64,000 bases of DNA from Pandoraea faecigallinarum (GTDB lineage Bacteria; Pseudomonadota; Gammaproteobacteria; Burkholderiales; Burkholderiaceae): assembly GCF_001029105.3 (NCBI RefSeq), contig NZ_CP011807.3, positions 744,001-808,000 of the forward strand, in the 5' to 3' direction. Positions 36,037-45,158 of the stretch are shown here, piece after piece (positions within the stretch are counted from its first letter, which is position 1; the number at the start of each line of letters is the position of its first letter). Both the position numbers and the translations under genes were made by a program. The notes under the pieces are model-generated. The model had not been told where the DNA came from, searched no databases, and saw only the letters and a list, made by a program, of their open reading frames with translations.

Positions 36037-37287
36037 TCACCAGTTGATATCCACGCAAAGCACATGAAGCCCCTGCCTGGCGGGCGACGCGATAGAGGCT
36101 GTCACGCACAGATGCGCTTCATTGATCGAGAGATACGGGGACGTGAAATGCACTTCGCCCGGTGCGCGCATTGCCTCGATGAAGTACGGGCGCCGTGCCC
36201 AGTTCGCCCCCTCCGAATGCAACAGCGGACGGAAGCGCTTGGCGCGCTGCGACGAGTGGCTGTGCGGCAGCACGTTGTCGCCGATCTGGCGTCCGGCGGC
36301 GTCGAGCAGGAAACATCGCGCCGCATCGGGCAGCGCGAGCAGGTCGTGCGTCGCGTGACGGATGTCCTGCCCCTGCGCGAGGCGCGCCGCCGCCGCTTCG
36401 ATACCTGCGATATACGGCGCCAGTCGCGCATGTTGCGCGCGCTCGCGCTCCACGAGTTGCGTGCGAAGCGCGGTCGACAGCGCGTCCATCCGTTCGGCAG
36501 CGACCTTCGGGGGCACGGGGTCGAAATCCGGCGCCGCGAAATACTGGCCCTGCACGAAATCGACGTTGCATTCCAGCGCGATCAGCGCTTCGCGCTCGGC
36601 CGTGAGGCCGCCCATCATCACGAGTTGGCCCGATTCGTGCAGCAGTGAGACGAGGCCCGGCAGCACCCGCGCGAGATGCGTTTGCTCTGTGGCCTGCGCC
36701 AGAATGCCGCGATCGAGCACCACGATGTCCGGTCGCAGATCCCACACGCGATCGATGTTCGAATGCTTCGCGCCGAAGCCGCCCAACGCGATCAGAAAGC
36801 CTGCCTTGCGCAGACTGCCGACGATGGCGCCGAAACGTGGCGTGTCGCCGCCGGCCTGCTCGGGCACTTCGAGTACCACGCGCTGTGGCGACAGGCCGGT
36901 GGCCTTGAGCGTGGCGATGAGCGCATCGCCGTACACCGTGTCCATCAGCGCGGCCGGGTGCAAATTGAGGAAAAGCCACGCGTCGCGGCTGTCGAATTCG
37001 TGAAAATTGCCCAGATGCAGCGACTCGGCGAGGCGCCCCAGCTCCAGCATGTCGCCATGCCGCGCCGCCATCGTGAAGACCTCGTGCGACGGCACGTGGC
37101 GACCCTGGGCGTCGTGCGCCCGCAGCGAGGCGTGGTAGCCGATGGCGCGCCGGTGCGAGACCGAAAACACCGGCTGGAAGACGCTGGAAATGGTGAAATC
37201 GCCGTAAATCACGATGCGCCGGGCGTCTTCGGCTGCCGTGAGTCGGGGCGGCAATAGTCCGGGGGCGTCGAGATCGGTCATGGGCAT
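36037..37287 (-). CDS. Degenerate EAL-domain protein with C-terminal sensor-like domain
   Basis: A 416-residue soluble protein. Residues 30-255 are an EAL (c-di-GMP phosphodiesterase) barrel by fold: FQPVFSVSHRRAIGYHASLR, FLNLHPAAL, VVLEVPE, and VDFVQGQYFAAP. Yet key catalytic residues are changed: the EAL signature reads HAS (52-54), the DDFG motif reads GGFG (169-172), and the lysine after strand 5 is not conserved. It is therefore unlikely to cleave c-di-GMP and may bind it or a protein partner. Residues 320-416 resemble a Cache/PDC-type domain (RPYFIEAMRAPGEVHFTSPYLSINEAHLCVTAS). It lies upstream of the C26 fusion on the same strand, 265 bp apart. Confidence 0.87.
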   Translation of the reverse strand: MPMTDLDAPGLLPPRLTAAEDARRIVIYGDFTISSVFQPVFSVSHRRAIGYHASLRAHDAQGRHVPSHEVFTMAARHGDMLELGRLAESLHLGNFHEFDSRDAWLFLNLHPAALMDTVYGDALIATLKATGLSPQRVVLEVPEQAGGDTPRFGAIVGSLRKAGFLIALGGFGAKHSNIDRVWDLRPDIVVLDRGILAQATEQTHLARVLPGLVSLLHESGQLVMMGGLTAEREALIALECNVDFVQGQYFAAPDFDPVPPKVAAERMDALSTALRTQLVERERAQHARLAPYIAGIEAAAARLAQGQDIRHATHDLLALPDAARCFLLDAAGRQIGDNVLPHSHSSQRAKRFRPLLHSEGANWARRPYFIEAMRAPGEVHFTSPYLSINEAHLCVTASIASPARQGLHVLCVDINW

Positions 37288-37538
37288 GGTCGTAACAGGC
37301 GCGGGCGCGGCAAGGATATGTCAAGAATAGGAGAGCAAGAAGCGTGCTCAAAGGCGCGCGCTATTGTCCCCGATTTTTTCGCCGGTTTCCGCCTGTCTTG
37401 TGACGCGTCGCACCAGAGATCGCCACTAACGCACCAAGTTGGGGCGTCGGTATTGGCCGTGGCGGCGCTTGCACCTGCGGGATGAGCGCCCCGTGCACCG
37501 CGTACCTTCGCCTGTCAGTCCCTCAGTCTCCCGGGCCG

Positions 37539-38834
37539 TCACGGTGCCAGCATCTGCGCCCGTCGCGCCACGCGGGCCAGCGCCAGCGCGCACACGACGT
37601 TGAAGACGTGCAGACCGCCCGAGCCGAGTACCGTCACGACCACGGAGGCGATCATCGGGCCGAGCAGGCCACCGACCGAGAACAGGATGAGCAAGGTCGC
37701 GCTCACGCCGATACGCCGTTCCGGTTCGGTACGGTCGTTCACATGGGAGACGATCAGGCCGTACTGCGTGAAGTTGACGGCCGAGAACAGGAACATCAGC
37801 ACGAAGACGAGCCAGTGCGCCTGAATGAAGATCAGCGGCGCGCAGAACACGGCCGAGGCAATGGCCAGACGCCGTGATACCGTGCGGCGATCCATGCGAT
37901 CGGACAGGCGTCCGACCGGCCACTGCATGAGCAGGGCGCCGAACAGCGCCACGCCCATGAGCGTCGAGAGACTGCCGATGGAAAAGCCGATGCGCGTGAG
38001 GTACACGGGCATCATCGCGTAGAACGCGCTGTACAGAAAGCCCGCCAGAATGCACCCGGGAATGGCGATGGGCGTGGCGCGCGCCATCTCCGCGATGCTG
38101 TCGAACAGGCTCATTGCCGGCTGCTTGACGAGACGTTCGTCGGCAACGCGTGTGGGCCAGCCCTGCATCAGCGTGATCGGCAGGATTGCCGCGACGAAGA
38201 GCCCCGCGACGAGCGGCAACTGTCCTTCGCTACCCGCCTCGCCAATGTTGAGCAGAAACTGTCCGGCGCTGACCGCCAGATAGTTGATGGTCAGATACGA
38301 GCCGAAGACGCGCCCGCGCATGGTGTTCGGCACCGAACCGTTGAGCCAGCTCTCCACCGTGGTGTACATGCCCATGAGCGCCAGCCCGGTGCCCACGCGC
38401 AGCAGGCATAGCAACACCATGGACTCGCTCACGGCGAAGCCCATCGCGAACAGCGCCGCGAGCGCCGTGAAGGCGACGAATGCGCGATGCTGGCCGATGC
38501 GCTCGATCAGCGAGCGGTTGTAGAACGCGCCGAGCAGAAAGCCCGCGTAATAGCACGACTGAATCACGCCGATGGTAAACGTCGACGCGCCGTACTTCAG
38601 GGCATGAAAGGGGACGGCGGTAACGAAGAGGCCATTGCCGACGACCAGCACGCCATAGCCCAGCAAGATACCCATGAGCGCGGGATAGACGCTGATGGGC
38701 AGGGGAACGGCGTCCGCCGGGGCGGGGCCGGGGGGCGTGGAGGGCGCACCCAGCAAGGAGGCTTCCGATAACGGTCCGGGACGATCGGACTCGTCTTCGG
38801 CGATGGCGGCATCAAGCGACGGATCTCGCTGCAT
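37539..38834 (-). CDS. MFS transporter, YcaD-like
   Basis: A 431-residue, 12-helix major facilitator protein. The pattern YPALMGILLGYGVLVVGNGLFVTAVPFHAL, NRSLIERIGQHRAFV in the helix 2-3 loop, and the long SWLNGSVPNTMRGRVFGSYLTINYLAVSAGQFLLN segment match the YcaD/UPF0226 group of E. coli, whose substrate is unknown. The first 45 residues are a soluble acidic tail with low complexity. The frame begins at 38894, but the ATG at 38834 is the likely start. A single-gene unit, unrelated in sequence to the next MFS gene upstream and separated from it by a terminator. Confidence 0.85.
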   Translation of the reverse strand: MQRDPSLDAAIAEDESDRPGPLSEASLLGAPSTPPGPAPADAVPLPISVYPALMGILLGYGVLVVGNGLFVTAVPFHALKYGASTFTIGVIQSCYYAGFLLGAFYNRSLIERIGQHRAFVAFTALAALFAMGFAVSESMVLLCLLRVGTGLALMGMYTTVESWLNGSVPNTMRGRVFGSYLTINYLAVSAGQFLLNIGEAGSEGQLPLVAGLFVAAILPITLMQGWPTRVADERLVKQPAMSLFDSIAEMARATPIAIPGCILAGFLYSAFYAMMPVYLTRIGFSIGSLSTLMGVALFGALLMQWPVGRLSDRMDRRTVSRRLAIASAVFCAPLIFIQAHWLVFVLMFLFSAVNFTQYGLIVSHVNDRTEPERRIGVSATLLILFSVGGLLGPMIASVVVTVLGSGGLHVFNVVCALALARVARRAQMLAP

Positions 38835-38961
38835 TCGTGTTCGTGTGATTGGCGGGCCGGAGAGCAGGGGGCAAAGGCTTGCACCGGCCTTCATGATCGC
38901 ACGAGATGACGCTCAGGCGTACTGATCGGTGTCATGGCGAATGCGTTGCGCGCAACAAGCG

Positions 38962-38992
38962 AAGGGCGTGTCCCGGTAAAGGACACGCCCTT
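38962..38992. terminator. Hairpin after the MHS transporter gene
   Basis: AAGGGCGTGTCC (38962-38973) and GGACACGCCCTT (38981-38992) form a perfect 12-bp stem with a 7-base loop, 74 bp beyond the stop of the minus-strand MHS carrier gene. Confidence 0.75.
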
Positions 38993-39065
38993 GTGATCGC
39001 GACGTCTGCGTCGCTTCGTGCGTCATGTTTGCCCGGCCGTCGCCGGGTTCCCGCGCGGCCTTCGC

Positions 39066-40394
39066 TCAATGTTCCGTCACGCCGGCCCCGTGCCAAACAT
39101 GCCGGCGGCGCTTGCGACTGCCGATCCACGCGGCGCACAGCGCACTGACGAGACCCGCGACCAGCACGTAGATGCAGATCATCCACGGCTCGCCGCCGTT
39201 CTTCTGCAACAGGTACGTGGCGATGATCGGGCTCAGGCCGCTCGCGAAGATGCCCGAGAACTGATAGACGAACGAGATGCCGGTGTAGCGCACGCGGGCG
39301 TCGAAGAGTTCGGAGAAGAGGGCGGCTTCCGGACCGTAGACCGACGCGTAGACGACACCCAGCGGAATCACGATGGACAGCCACACGAGCATCACGTTGC
39401 CGCCGCTCGCCTTCATCAGCCAGAAACCCGCGAACGACGACAGGCCGGTGGCGAGCGAGCCCCAGAAGTAGATCCGGGTGCGGCCGATGCGGTCCGAGAG
39501 CTTGCCGAAGAACGGGATCGTAAAGACCATCACGAACGCGGCGGCCATCACTCCCGTGAGCGCCTCGGTCTGCGAGAGTTTGAGCGTCTGCGTCAGGTAG
39601 GCGATGGAGAACACGCCGAAAATGTTGAAGAACACGCCGTCGATGAAGCGCGCGCCCATGCCGGCAAGCACGTTGCCGGGGTTTTTCGTAAGCACCTCCG
39701 CAATCGGAATCTTGATCTCGGTGCCGGCCTTCTTGATCTTCGAGAATTCCGGCGTTTCCATTACATTGAGGCGAATGTACATGCCGATGGCGACGAGCCC
39801 GACCGACAGGAAGAACGCGACACGCCAGCCCCAGGCGAGGAACTGCGCGCTCGTCAGCGCATACGACAGCACGGCCACGACACCGGAGGCGAGACACAGG
39901 CCGAGGGCCAGCCCGACTTGCGGAATGCTGGCGTAATAGCCGCGCTTTTCCTTCGGCGCGTACTCGAACGCCATGAGCACCGCCCCGCCCCATTCGCCGC
40001 CCAGTCCGATGCCTTGCAGCACGCGCAGCAAGAGCAGCAGCACCGGCGCCCACAATCCGATCTGTGCGTATGTCGGCACCAATCCGATGAGCATGGTCGC
40101 CACGCCCATTATTGTGAGCGTCATGACGAGCATGCTCTTGCGTCCGAGCTTGTCGCCGAAATGCCCGAAGATCACACCCCCGAGCGGACGGCTCAGGAAA
40201 CCGACCGCGAAGGTGCCGTAGGCGAGCATCGTCGAGACGAGGGGATCACCGCCGGGAAAATACAGCTTGTTGAACACGATGCCGGCGACGACACCGTAGA
40301 GGAAGAAGTCGTACCACTCGATGGTGGCGCCGATGAGGCTGGCGACGACGACACGGCGCATCTGCCGGGCGTCGGTCTTGGTCGATGCATTCAT
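39066..40394 (-). CDS. MFS metabolite:H+ symporter (MHS family)
   Basis: A 442-residue, 12-helix symporter of the MHS family (ShiA, ProP and KgtP relatives). The family pattern is plain: ASLIGATIEWYDFFLYG in helix 1, FLSRPLGGVIFGHFGDKLGRKSMLV in the helix 2-3 loop, RVLQGIGLGGEWGGAVLMAFEYAP and a long ESxELF-like segment later (PEAALFSELFDARVRYTGISFVYQFSG). It takes up a polar organic acid or quaternary amine with protons. It follows the broken GMC oxidoreductase gene by 67 bp on the same strand, so the two may once have formed an uptake-oxidation unit. Confidence 0.9.
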   Translation of the reverse strand: MNASTKTDARQMRRVVVASLIGATIEWYDFFLYGVVAGIVFNKLYFPGGDPLVSTMLAYGTFAVGFLSRPLGGVIFGHFGDKLGRKSMLVMTLTIMGVATMLIGLVPTYAQIGLWAPVLLLLLRVLQGIGLGGEWGGAVLMAFEYAPKEKRGYYASIPQVGLALGLCLASGVVAVLSYALTSAQFLAWGWRVAFFLSVGLVAIGMYIRLNVMETPEFSKIKKAGTEIKIPIAEVLTKNPGNVLAGMGARFIDGVFFNIFGVFSIAYLTQTLKLSQTEALTGVMAAAFVMVFTIPFFGKLSDRIGRTRIYFWGSLATGLSSFAGFWLMKASGGNVMLVWLSIVIPLGVVYASVYGPEAALFSELFDARVRYTGISFVYQFSGIFASGLSPIIATYLLQKNGGEPWMICIYVLVAGLVSALCAAWIGSRKRRRHVWHGAGVTEH

Positions 40395-42064
40395 GGTTGT
40401 CTCCGAATCTTGTGAATCTTGTAATGGTTGGGGGCTGCTTTCGCTGATGTCGCTGTTGTGACTACACCGCCAGGGCCACTTCCGCCCGCGCCTCCTTGCT
40501 GCCGCGGATTTCCTGCGTGCCCGGCGCTTGCTTCCTGTCTTCGAGAATCATGTCCGCCGCCTTCTCCGCGATCATGATGGTCGGTGCATTCGTGTTACCC
40601 GAGACCAGCTCGGGCATGATCGACGCGTCCACGACCCGCAGCGCCGAGAGACCGTGAACGCGCAGACGGTCGTCCACGACCGCCATGCTGTCGCTGCCCA
40701 TCTTGCAGGTGCCTGCCGGGTGATAGATCGATTGGCTGAACTGGCGCGCGGCCTGAAGCAGTTCGTCGTCGCTCCGGTACTGCGCGCCGGGAACGAACTC
40801 GCTGATGATGTGTGGTGCGAGCGAAGGCGCGGCCGCAATGCGGCGCGCGACCTTGATGCCGTCGATCACCACGCGATGATCGCGTTCGTCCGACAGATAG
40901 TTCGCGTGAATCGCCGGGTATTGCAGCGGATCGTTGGAACGAATCTCGACGCTGCCCCGGCTATGGGGGCGCAACTGGCAGACGGACGACGTGAAGGCGG
41001 AGAAGCGATGCGCGCCTTTGCCCGGCTTGTCGGCCGACAACGGCTGCATGTGGAACTGGATGTCGGGACGCGCGAGTTCGGGACGCGAGCGCGTGAAAAT
41101 CGTCACCTGGCTGGCGGCGAGAGTGAGCGGACCGGTGCGCAACAGCGCGTATTGCAAGCCGATGAGCGCTTTGCGCAGCGGATGGTTTACCTCGTCGTTC
41201 AGCGTGCGTTCGCGGGTCTTGAAAACGAGGCGTACCTGCAGGTGATCCTGCAGGTTCCGGCCGACGCCGGGCAACGCGTGACGCAATGCAACGCCGGCTT
41301 TGGCGAGCACCGTGGTCGGGCCGACGCCCGAGTTCTGCAACAGTTGCGGCGAACCGATGGCCCCGGCCGCGAGAATCACTTCGACGCGCGCTCGCGCCTT
41401 CCTGCGCTGACCGTCCTGCAAATATTCGACGCCCACGGCGCGCTTGCCTTCGAAGAGCACACGGCAGGTCTGGGCGCGCGTCTCGACGATCAGATTGGGG
41501 CGGCGCCGCGCGGGCTTGAGAAAACCCTTGGCTGTGCTCCAGCGAAAGCCCTTGAAGGCCGTCTGCTGGAAATAAGCGACGCCTTCCTGCGTGGCGCCGT
41601 TGTAATCCTCGTTGAAGGGAATGCCGATGTCCTTCGCGGCGGCGATGAAGTGTTCCGCAATCGGGCGGCGCAGACGCAGGTCCGAGACCTTCAGCGGGCC
41701 GCCCACGCCGTGATACTCGTTCGCGCCATGTTCCTGATCTTCCGATTTGCGGAAGTAGGGCAGCACGTCGGCATAACGCCAGCCGCGATTGCCCAGCGCG
41801 GCCCAGCGATCGTAGTCCTCGCGCTGCCCCCGCACGTAGAGCAGGCCGTTCAGCGAACTACTGCCGCCGAGCACTTTGCCGCGCGGCCAGTCGATCCGGC
41901 GGTCCGCCACGTTGGGGTCGGCCTCGGTGCGGTAACACCAGTCCAGTTCCGGGTCGTGCATGGTCTTGAAGTAGCCGACCGGGATGTGAATCCAGGGATT
42001 GCTATCGGGGCCGCCGGCTTCGAGCAGCAGCACCCGGTTCGCGGGATCTGCGCTAAGAGCCGGT

Positions 42065-42541
42065 TTACGATCTCCTGAGCAGCAGTGCCAAAAAGGCGAG
42101 ATGGACAAACTGCAAGCTGGTGTTGAGCAAACGCTCACAGTTCTTCCATAAGCGCCGGTTCTTCTCCAGCCAGGCGAAACTGCGCTCGACGACCCAACGC
42201 TGCGGCAGGACCTTGAAAGTATGCAGTTCGCTGCGTTTGGCGATCTGCACCGTGACCCGCTCGCCCAAGATCTCGCGCACGCCCTGCGCGAAGGGTTCGC
42301 CCACGTAACCGCCATCGACCAGCACACTTTGCACCTGTCCCAAGCGAGGCTTGCCGTGCTCGAACGCCAGCAACGCTCCTTTGCGATCGGTCACCTCGGC
42401 AGTGGTTACCGCCACGGCGTGCGGCAAGCCCTGCGTGTCTACGGCAATATGACGCTTGATGCCCGACACCTTCTTGCCCGCGTCATAACCCTTATGCGCT
42501 GCCGTGTCAGTGTTCTTCACGCTCTGCGCGTCCACGATCAA
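42065..42541 (-). CDS. IS5-family transposase, catalytic part (OrfB)
   Basis: The DDE catalytic half of the transposase, 158 residues from a TTG at 42541. It has IVDAQSVKNTDTA (first Asp), VQSVLVDGGYVGEPF (second Asp) and RWVVERSFAWLEKNRRL (Glu with the YREK-like arginine/lysine spacing). It is probably not translated alone: the frame continues upstream of the TTG (V-G-A-A-R-T-R-Q-G-R-S-A-S-T-T-F), matching full-length IS5 transposases, and joins OrfA by a +1 shift at a run of six A on the coding strand (42599-42594). Confidence 0.9.
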   Translation of the reverse strand: MIVDAQSVKNTDTAAHKGYDAGKKVSGIKRHIAVDTQGLPHAVAVTTAEVTDRKGALLAFEHGKPRLGQVQSVLVDGGYVGEPFAQGVREILGERVTVQIAKRSELHTFKVLPQRWVVERSFAWLEKNRRLWKNCERLLNTSLQFVHLAFLALLLRRS

Positions 42542-42863
42542 GAACGTCGTGCTGGCGCTGCGTCCCTGTCTTGTGCGCGCCGCGCCAACCTGATTTTTTG
42601 AGTGCCTGCTCCAGCACGCTCACGCCGTGCTGGTCAGGCTGACTCCATTTGCTGAAATACGCGTAGACGGTTTGCCACTTGGGAAACTCGCTGGGCAAGA
42701 AGCGCCATTGGCAACCTGTACGCAACAGATACAGCACCGCGCAAAACACCTCGTACAAGTCCACCGTCGTGGGCTTCGTGCGCCGGCGCACGCTGCGCAA
42801 CAGCGGCTCGATCTCCGAGAACTTCTCTCGGCTTATGTCACTCGCGTATTTCTTTCTCGTCAT
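42507..42863 (-). CDS. IS5-family transposase, N-terminal part (OrfA)
   Basis: N-terminal half of the transposase, 118 residues from the ATG at 42863: MTRKKYASDISREKFSEIEPLLRSVRRRTKPTTVDL, then the DUF4096-type region VFCAVLYLLRTGCQWRFLPSEFPKWQTVYAYFSKWSQ. Homology to intact transposases ends at EQALKK, just at the A-run where the catalytic frame takes over; the last 25 residues are out-of-frame. The ORF overlaps OrfB by 35 bp. A longer reading back to 42944 crosses the IS end and is not real. Confidence 0.88.
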   Translation of the reverse strand: MTRKKYASDISREKFSEIEPLLRSVRRRTKPTTVDLYEVFCAVLYLLRTGCQWRFLPSEFPKWQTVYAYFSKWSQPDQHGVSVLEQALKKSGWRGAHKTGTQRQHDVLDRGRAEREEH

Positions 42864-43302
42864 CCTCGAATTATCAGGGATGACCAGAAGATCGCAAACA
42901 CGTTCTAAGACGATTCGCGAGTACGCATCCTGCCGAGCCCGCACCGACGATCAGATAGTCGACCTCATGTTCCATACCGCCTGTCTCCTGCATGGGAATG
43001 TCTCATCGCCATGGCGCGGCCATTGCCGCGCGAGGGGATGAAACGATTCGTTTCGGTTTGTTTCGATCCAATGTCGGCGAGCGATGGACAATTGCCAAGC
43101 GAAAAAATGCCGATGACGGGAAACTGAAACGGATTTCGCGCTTGCTGTCTCAGAACGAGGCAATTGCTGCGGCGCATCTGCGGGGTTTTACTAAGGCTGT
43201 CGCCGTGTGGGGCGACGCGTGCGGCGGGAGAGGCGGGAGAGGCGGCCACGGACTTCAACCCGGTCACGGGGTAATCCCGAGGCTGATGGCTGTCGAATAA
43301 TT

Positions 43303-43317
43303 GGTATATTTTGTTTC
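43303..43317. promoter_or_regulatory. IclR-type box upstream of the IclR gene at 43365
   Basis: GGTATATTTTGTTTC matches the boxes GGAACGAATTGTTTC (45206-45220) and GGTACGTTTTGTATT (51852-51866) in the pattern GG-W-A-Y-N5-GT-W-T-Y. It lies 48 bp before the start codon. The rest of the 389-bp gap 42976-43364 holds a few GGCGGGAGA repeats but no gene. Confidence 0.45.
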
Positions 43318-43364
43318 TTTTATTGATCGACGGAATTCGGGGCGAGCGACCCAGGGAGGTATCG

Positions 43365-44252
43365 ATGCAGGCAACGCGCGACTCCGGCGCGCTGGACGAC
43401 GGCGATCTGCGTGCGAGCGAGGCGGCGCGCAATCTGCGCGCGCTCGCCGTCATCGAACGTCTGGCCATGGCCGGACAGCCGTACACCCTGTCGCAGTTGG
43501 CGTCGCGTCTCGCGATCCCGAAGGCCACGCTCATGCGGTTGATCGAGGCGCTGGAAGTGTGCGGCTACGTCTCGCACGTGCCCGATTCGCGCGGCTCGGA
43601 ACGCGGGCTGTCGCTCGGCCCACGAGCGGCGCGGCTCGCGCTCGTCACGCTGGCAAACAACAACTTCACGCGCGCGGCGCGCTCACTCCTGCGCACGCTG
43701 GTCGAGCGGGTCGGCGAAACGGTGAATCTCACCGCGCTCGATGGCGACGAGGTTCTCTACATCGAGCGCGTGGAGACGAACGAACCGCTGCGCATGCAGA
43801 TGCACCCGGGCATGCGCGTGCCCTTGCATTGCACGGCGAGCGGCAAGTTGTTCCTGTCGCAGATGCCGGCGGCCGAGCGCCGTGCGGTGCTCTCGCGCCT
43901 GACGCTCAAACGCATGACGCCCAGGACGATCACCGATCCCGGCCTGCTGGAAGCCGAACTGGATCGCCTCGCCGGGCGCGGCATCGGCATCGACAATGAG
44001 GAGTTCGTGCGGGGCATGGTGGCCGTGGGCGTGCCTGTGCGGGCGCCCGACGACGGCCATGTCCGTGCCGTGCTGGCCGTGCACGGCCCGACGGCGCGCG
44101 TGACGCTGGAGCAATTGACGGGACTGGTGCCGACGCTGCGCGACACCGCGATGGCGCTCGCTCCGCTGCTCGACTGGCAGCGCGCGGGCAAGGCGCAGGC
44201 ATTGGCGAAAAAGGCGGAGGAAGAAAGCGCAGAGAGGGCGAAGGCCCTCTGA
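43365..44252 (+). CDS. IclR family transcriptional regulator
   Basis: A 295-residue IclR regulator. The winged helix spans about residues 20-85 (ALAVIERLAMAGQPYTLSQLASRLAIPKATLMRLIEALEVCGYV). The effector domain has RVPLHCTASGKLFLSQMPAAERRAVL, IDNEEFVRGMVAVGVPV and the final strand RAVLAVHGPTARVTLEQL. The ATG at 43365 is preceded by AGGGAGGT; the upstream in-frame start at 43311 is poorer. It is convergent with, and clearly paralogous to, the IclR gene that ends 4 bp after it. The two share the same operator-like motif upstream. Its target is not known. Confidence 0.92.
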   Translation: MQATRDSGALDDGDLRASEAARNLRALAVIERLAMAGQPYTLSQLASRLAIPKATLMRLIEALEVCGYVSHVPDSRGSERGLSLGPRAARLALVTLANNNFTRAARSLLRTLVERVGETVNLTALDGDEVLYIERVETNEPLRMQMHPGMRVPLHCTASGKLFLSQMPAAERRAVLSRLTLKRMTPRTITDPGLLEAELDRLAGRGIGIDNEEFVRGMVAVGVPVRAPDDGHVRAVLAVHGPTARVTLEQLTGLVPTLRDTAMALAPLLDWQRAGKAQALAKKAEEESAERAKAL

Positions 44253-44256
44253 CGCT

Positions 44257-45045
44257 TCAGAACGTCTTCGCGAGTTCCTTGGCGGCTTCCTGAAGACGCG
44301 GCACGAAGTCCATCGCCTTCGATAGCGAGGTGCGCGACACTGGCGCGTGCACTGCCACGGCGGCGATACACGCGCCGTCTTCCTTGAGCACGGGCGCCGC
44401 CACGCAGGCGATGCCCAGCACGAATTCCTCGTTATCGACGGCAATGCCCTTGCGCGCGATGCGATCGAGTTCGCTCTCCAGTAATTCGGGGTCGGTCAGC
44501 GTGTTGGGCGTGAAACGTTGCAGTTTCATGGCGCGCAGCAGCGCGGCGCGTTGCTCGCGCGGCATCATTGCAAGTAGCAGCTTGCCGCTCGCACTGCTGT
44601 GCGCGGGCACGTGCGAGCCGGGCTTCAGATCGAGACGAAGCGGCCACGGCGCTTCCATGCGGTCGAGATAAAGCACCTCGGTTTCATGCAGCATCGTCAG
44701 GTTGCACGTCTCGCCGAGATCGGCCACGAGACGGCCCAGAATCGCGTGACGCATACGGCGCGCACCGGCCTGCATCATCACGCCCAGACTCAGTTGCGCC
44801 AGACGCGGCCCGATCACGTAAGCATTCTTCTGACCCGGCTCGCGAATCACCAGTCCGCCCGCTTCGAGCGAACCGAGCATGCGGTGCAGCGACGCCTTGG
44901 GCATCTGGATGTCATGCGCCATATCGGCGAGCGAGACGGGCGCGTCGGCAGCCACGAGATATTCCAGCAGCGCGAATGCCCGAAGGGTCGGGGTATCCGC
45001 CTTGCTGTCCTGCGGGGAGTCGTGGCCAATCGCTACGTCGTTCAT
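44257..45045 (-). CDS. IclR family regulator, candidate regulator of xsc
   Basis: A 262-residue IclR regulator: winged helix FALLEYLVAADAPVSLADMAHDIQMPKASLHRMLGSLEAGGL, then the ligand domain with HVPAHSSASGKLLLAMMPREQRAALL and AVDNEEFVLGIACVAAPVLKEDGACIAAVAVHAP. The ATG at 45045 has GGAA 10 bases upstream; the frame runs back to 45111. Its promoter (TTGACG-N17-TAGATT with a conserved upstream box) is almost identical to that of xsc, which strongly suggests that one factor, probably this protein, controls both. IclR regulators of sulfoacetaldehyde-producing pathways are known (IseR for isethionate). It is divergent from cobS. Confidence 0.92.
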   Translation of the reverse strand: MNDVAIGHDSPQDSKADTPTLRAFALLEYLVAADAPVSLADMAHDIQMPKASLHRMLGSLEAGGLVIREPGQKNAYVIGPRLAQLSLGVMMQAGARRMRHAILGRLVADLGETCNLTMLHETEVLYLDRMEAPWPLRLDLKPGSHVPAHSSASGKLLLAMMPREQRAALLRAMKLQRFTPNTLTDPELLESELDRIARKGIAVDNEEFVLGIACVAAPVLKEDGACIAAVAVHAPVSRTSLSKAMDFVPRLQEAAKELAKTF

Positions 45046-45158
45046 ATGCGCCGTTCCGGAAAATGGATCAGCGGTATTGTACCCAAACAGGTTGTCGACC
45101 GGCATTGACAAGGTTCCGATACATGGAAGTTCGTTGCGATTCGGTTTCAGTTCGTTCG

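Larger units (their letters stand above)
42057..42905 (-). mobile_element. IS5-family insertion sequence (IS427-like), 849 bp
   Basis: The element runs from GAGCCGGTTTACGATCT to a matching right end; read inward, the ends GAGCCGGTTTACGATCTCCTG and GAACGTGTTTGCGATCTTCTG are imperfect inverted repeats (about 15 of 21 identical). The target duplication is TAA (42054-42056 and 42906-42908), the TNA type expected for the IS427 group. It carries two overlapping transposase frames on the minus strand. It sits in the GMC gene in the same orientation. Confidence 0.92.
40462..42975 (-). pseudogene. GMC oxidoreductase (choline dehydrogenase-like), split by an IS
   Basis: FAD-dependent GMC alcohol dehydrogenase. 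The N-terminal piece (42975-42909) encodes EVDYLIVGAGSAGCVLANR, the dinucleotide-binding motif, with AGGAGAC before the ATG. The rest (42053-40462) continues SADPANRVLLLEAGG and holds WPRGKVLGGSSSLNGLLYVRG, AAGAIGSPQLLQNSGVG and the catalytic IYHPAGTCKMG and VSGNTNAPTIMIAEKAAD segments. An 849-bp IS5-family element interrupts it after codon 22. Removing the IS and one TAA copy restores an unbroken 553-residue enzyme, so the insertion is recent and the remaining gene has not decayed. Choline is only one possible substrate. Confidence 0.93.

Noticed and set aside
43223..43245. GGCGGGAGA short repeats
   Set aside because: Only two to three copies in GC-rich noncoding DNA; no likely function.
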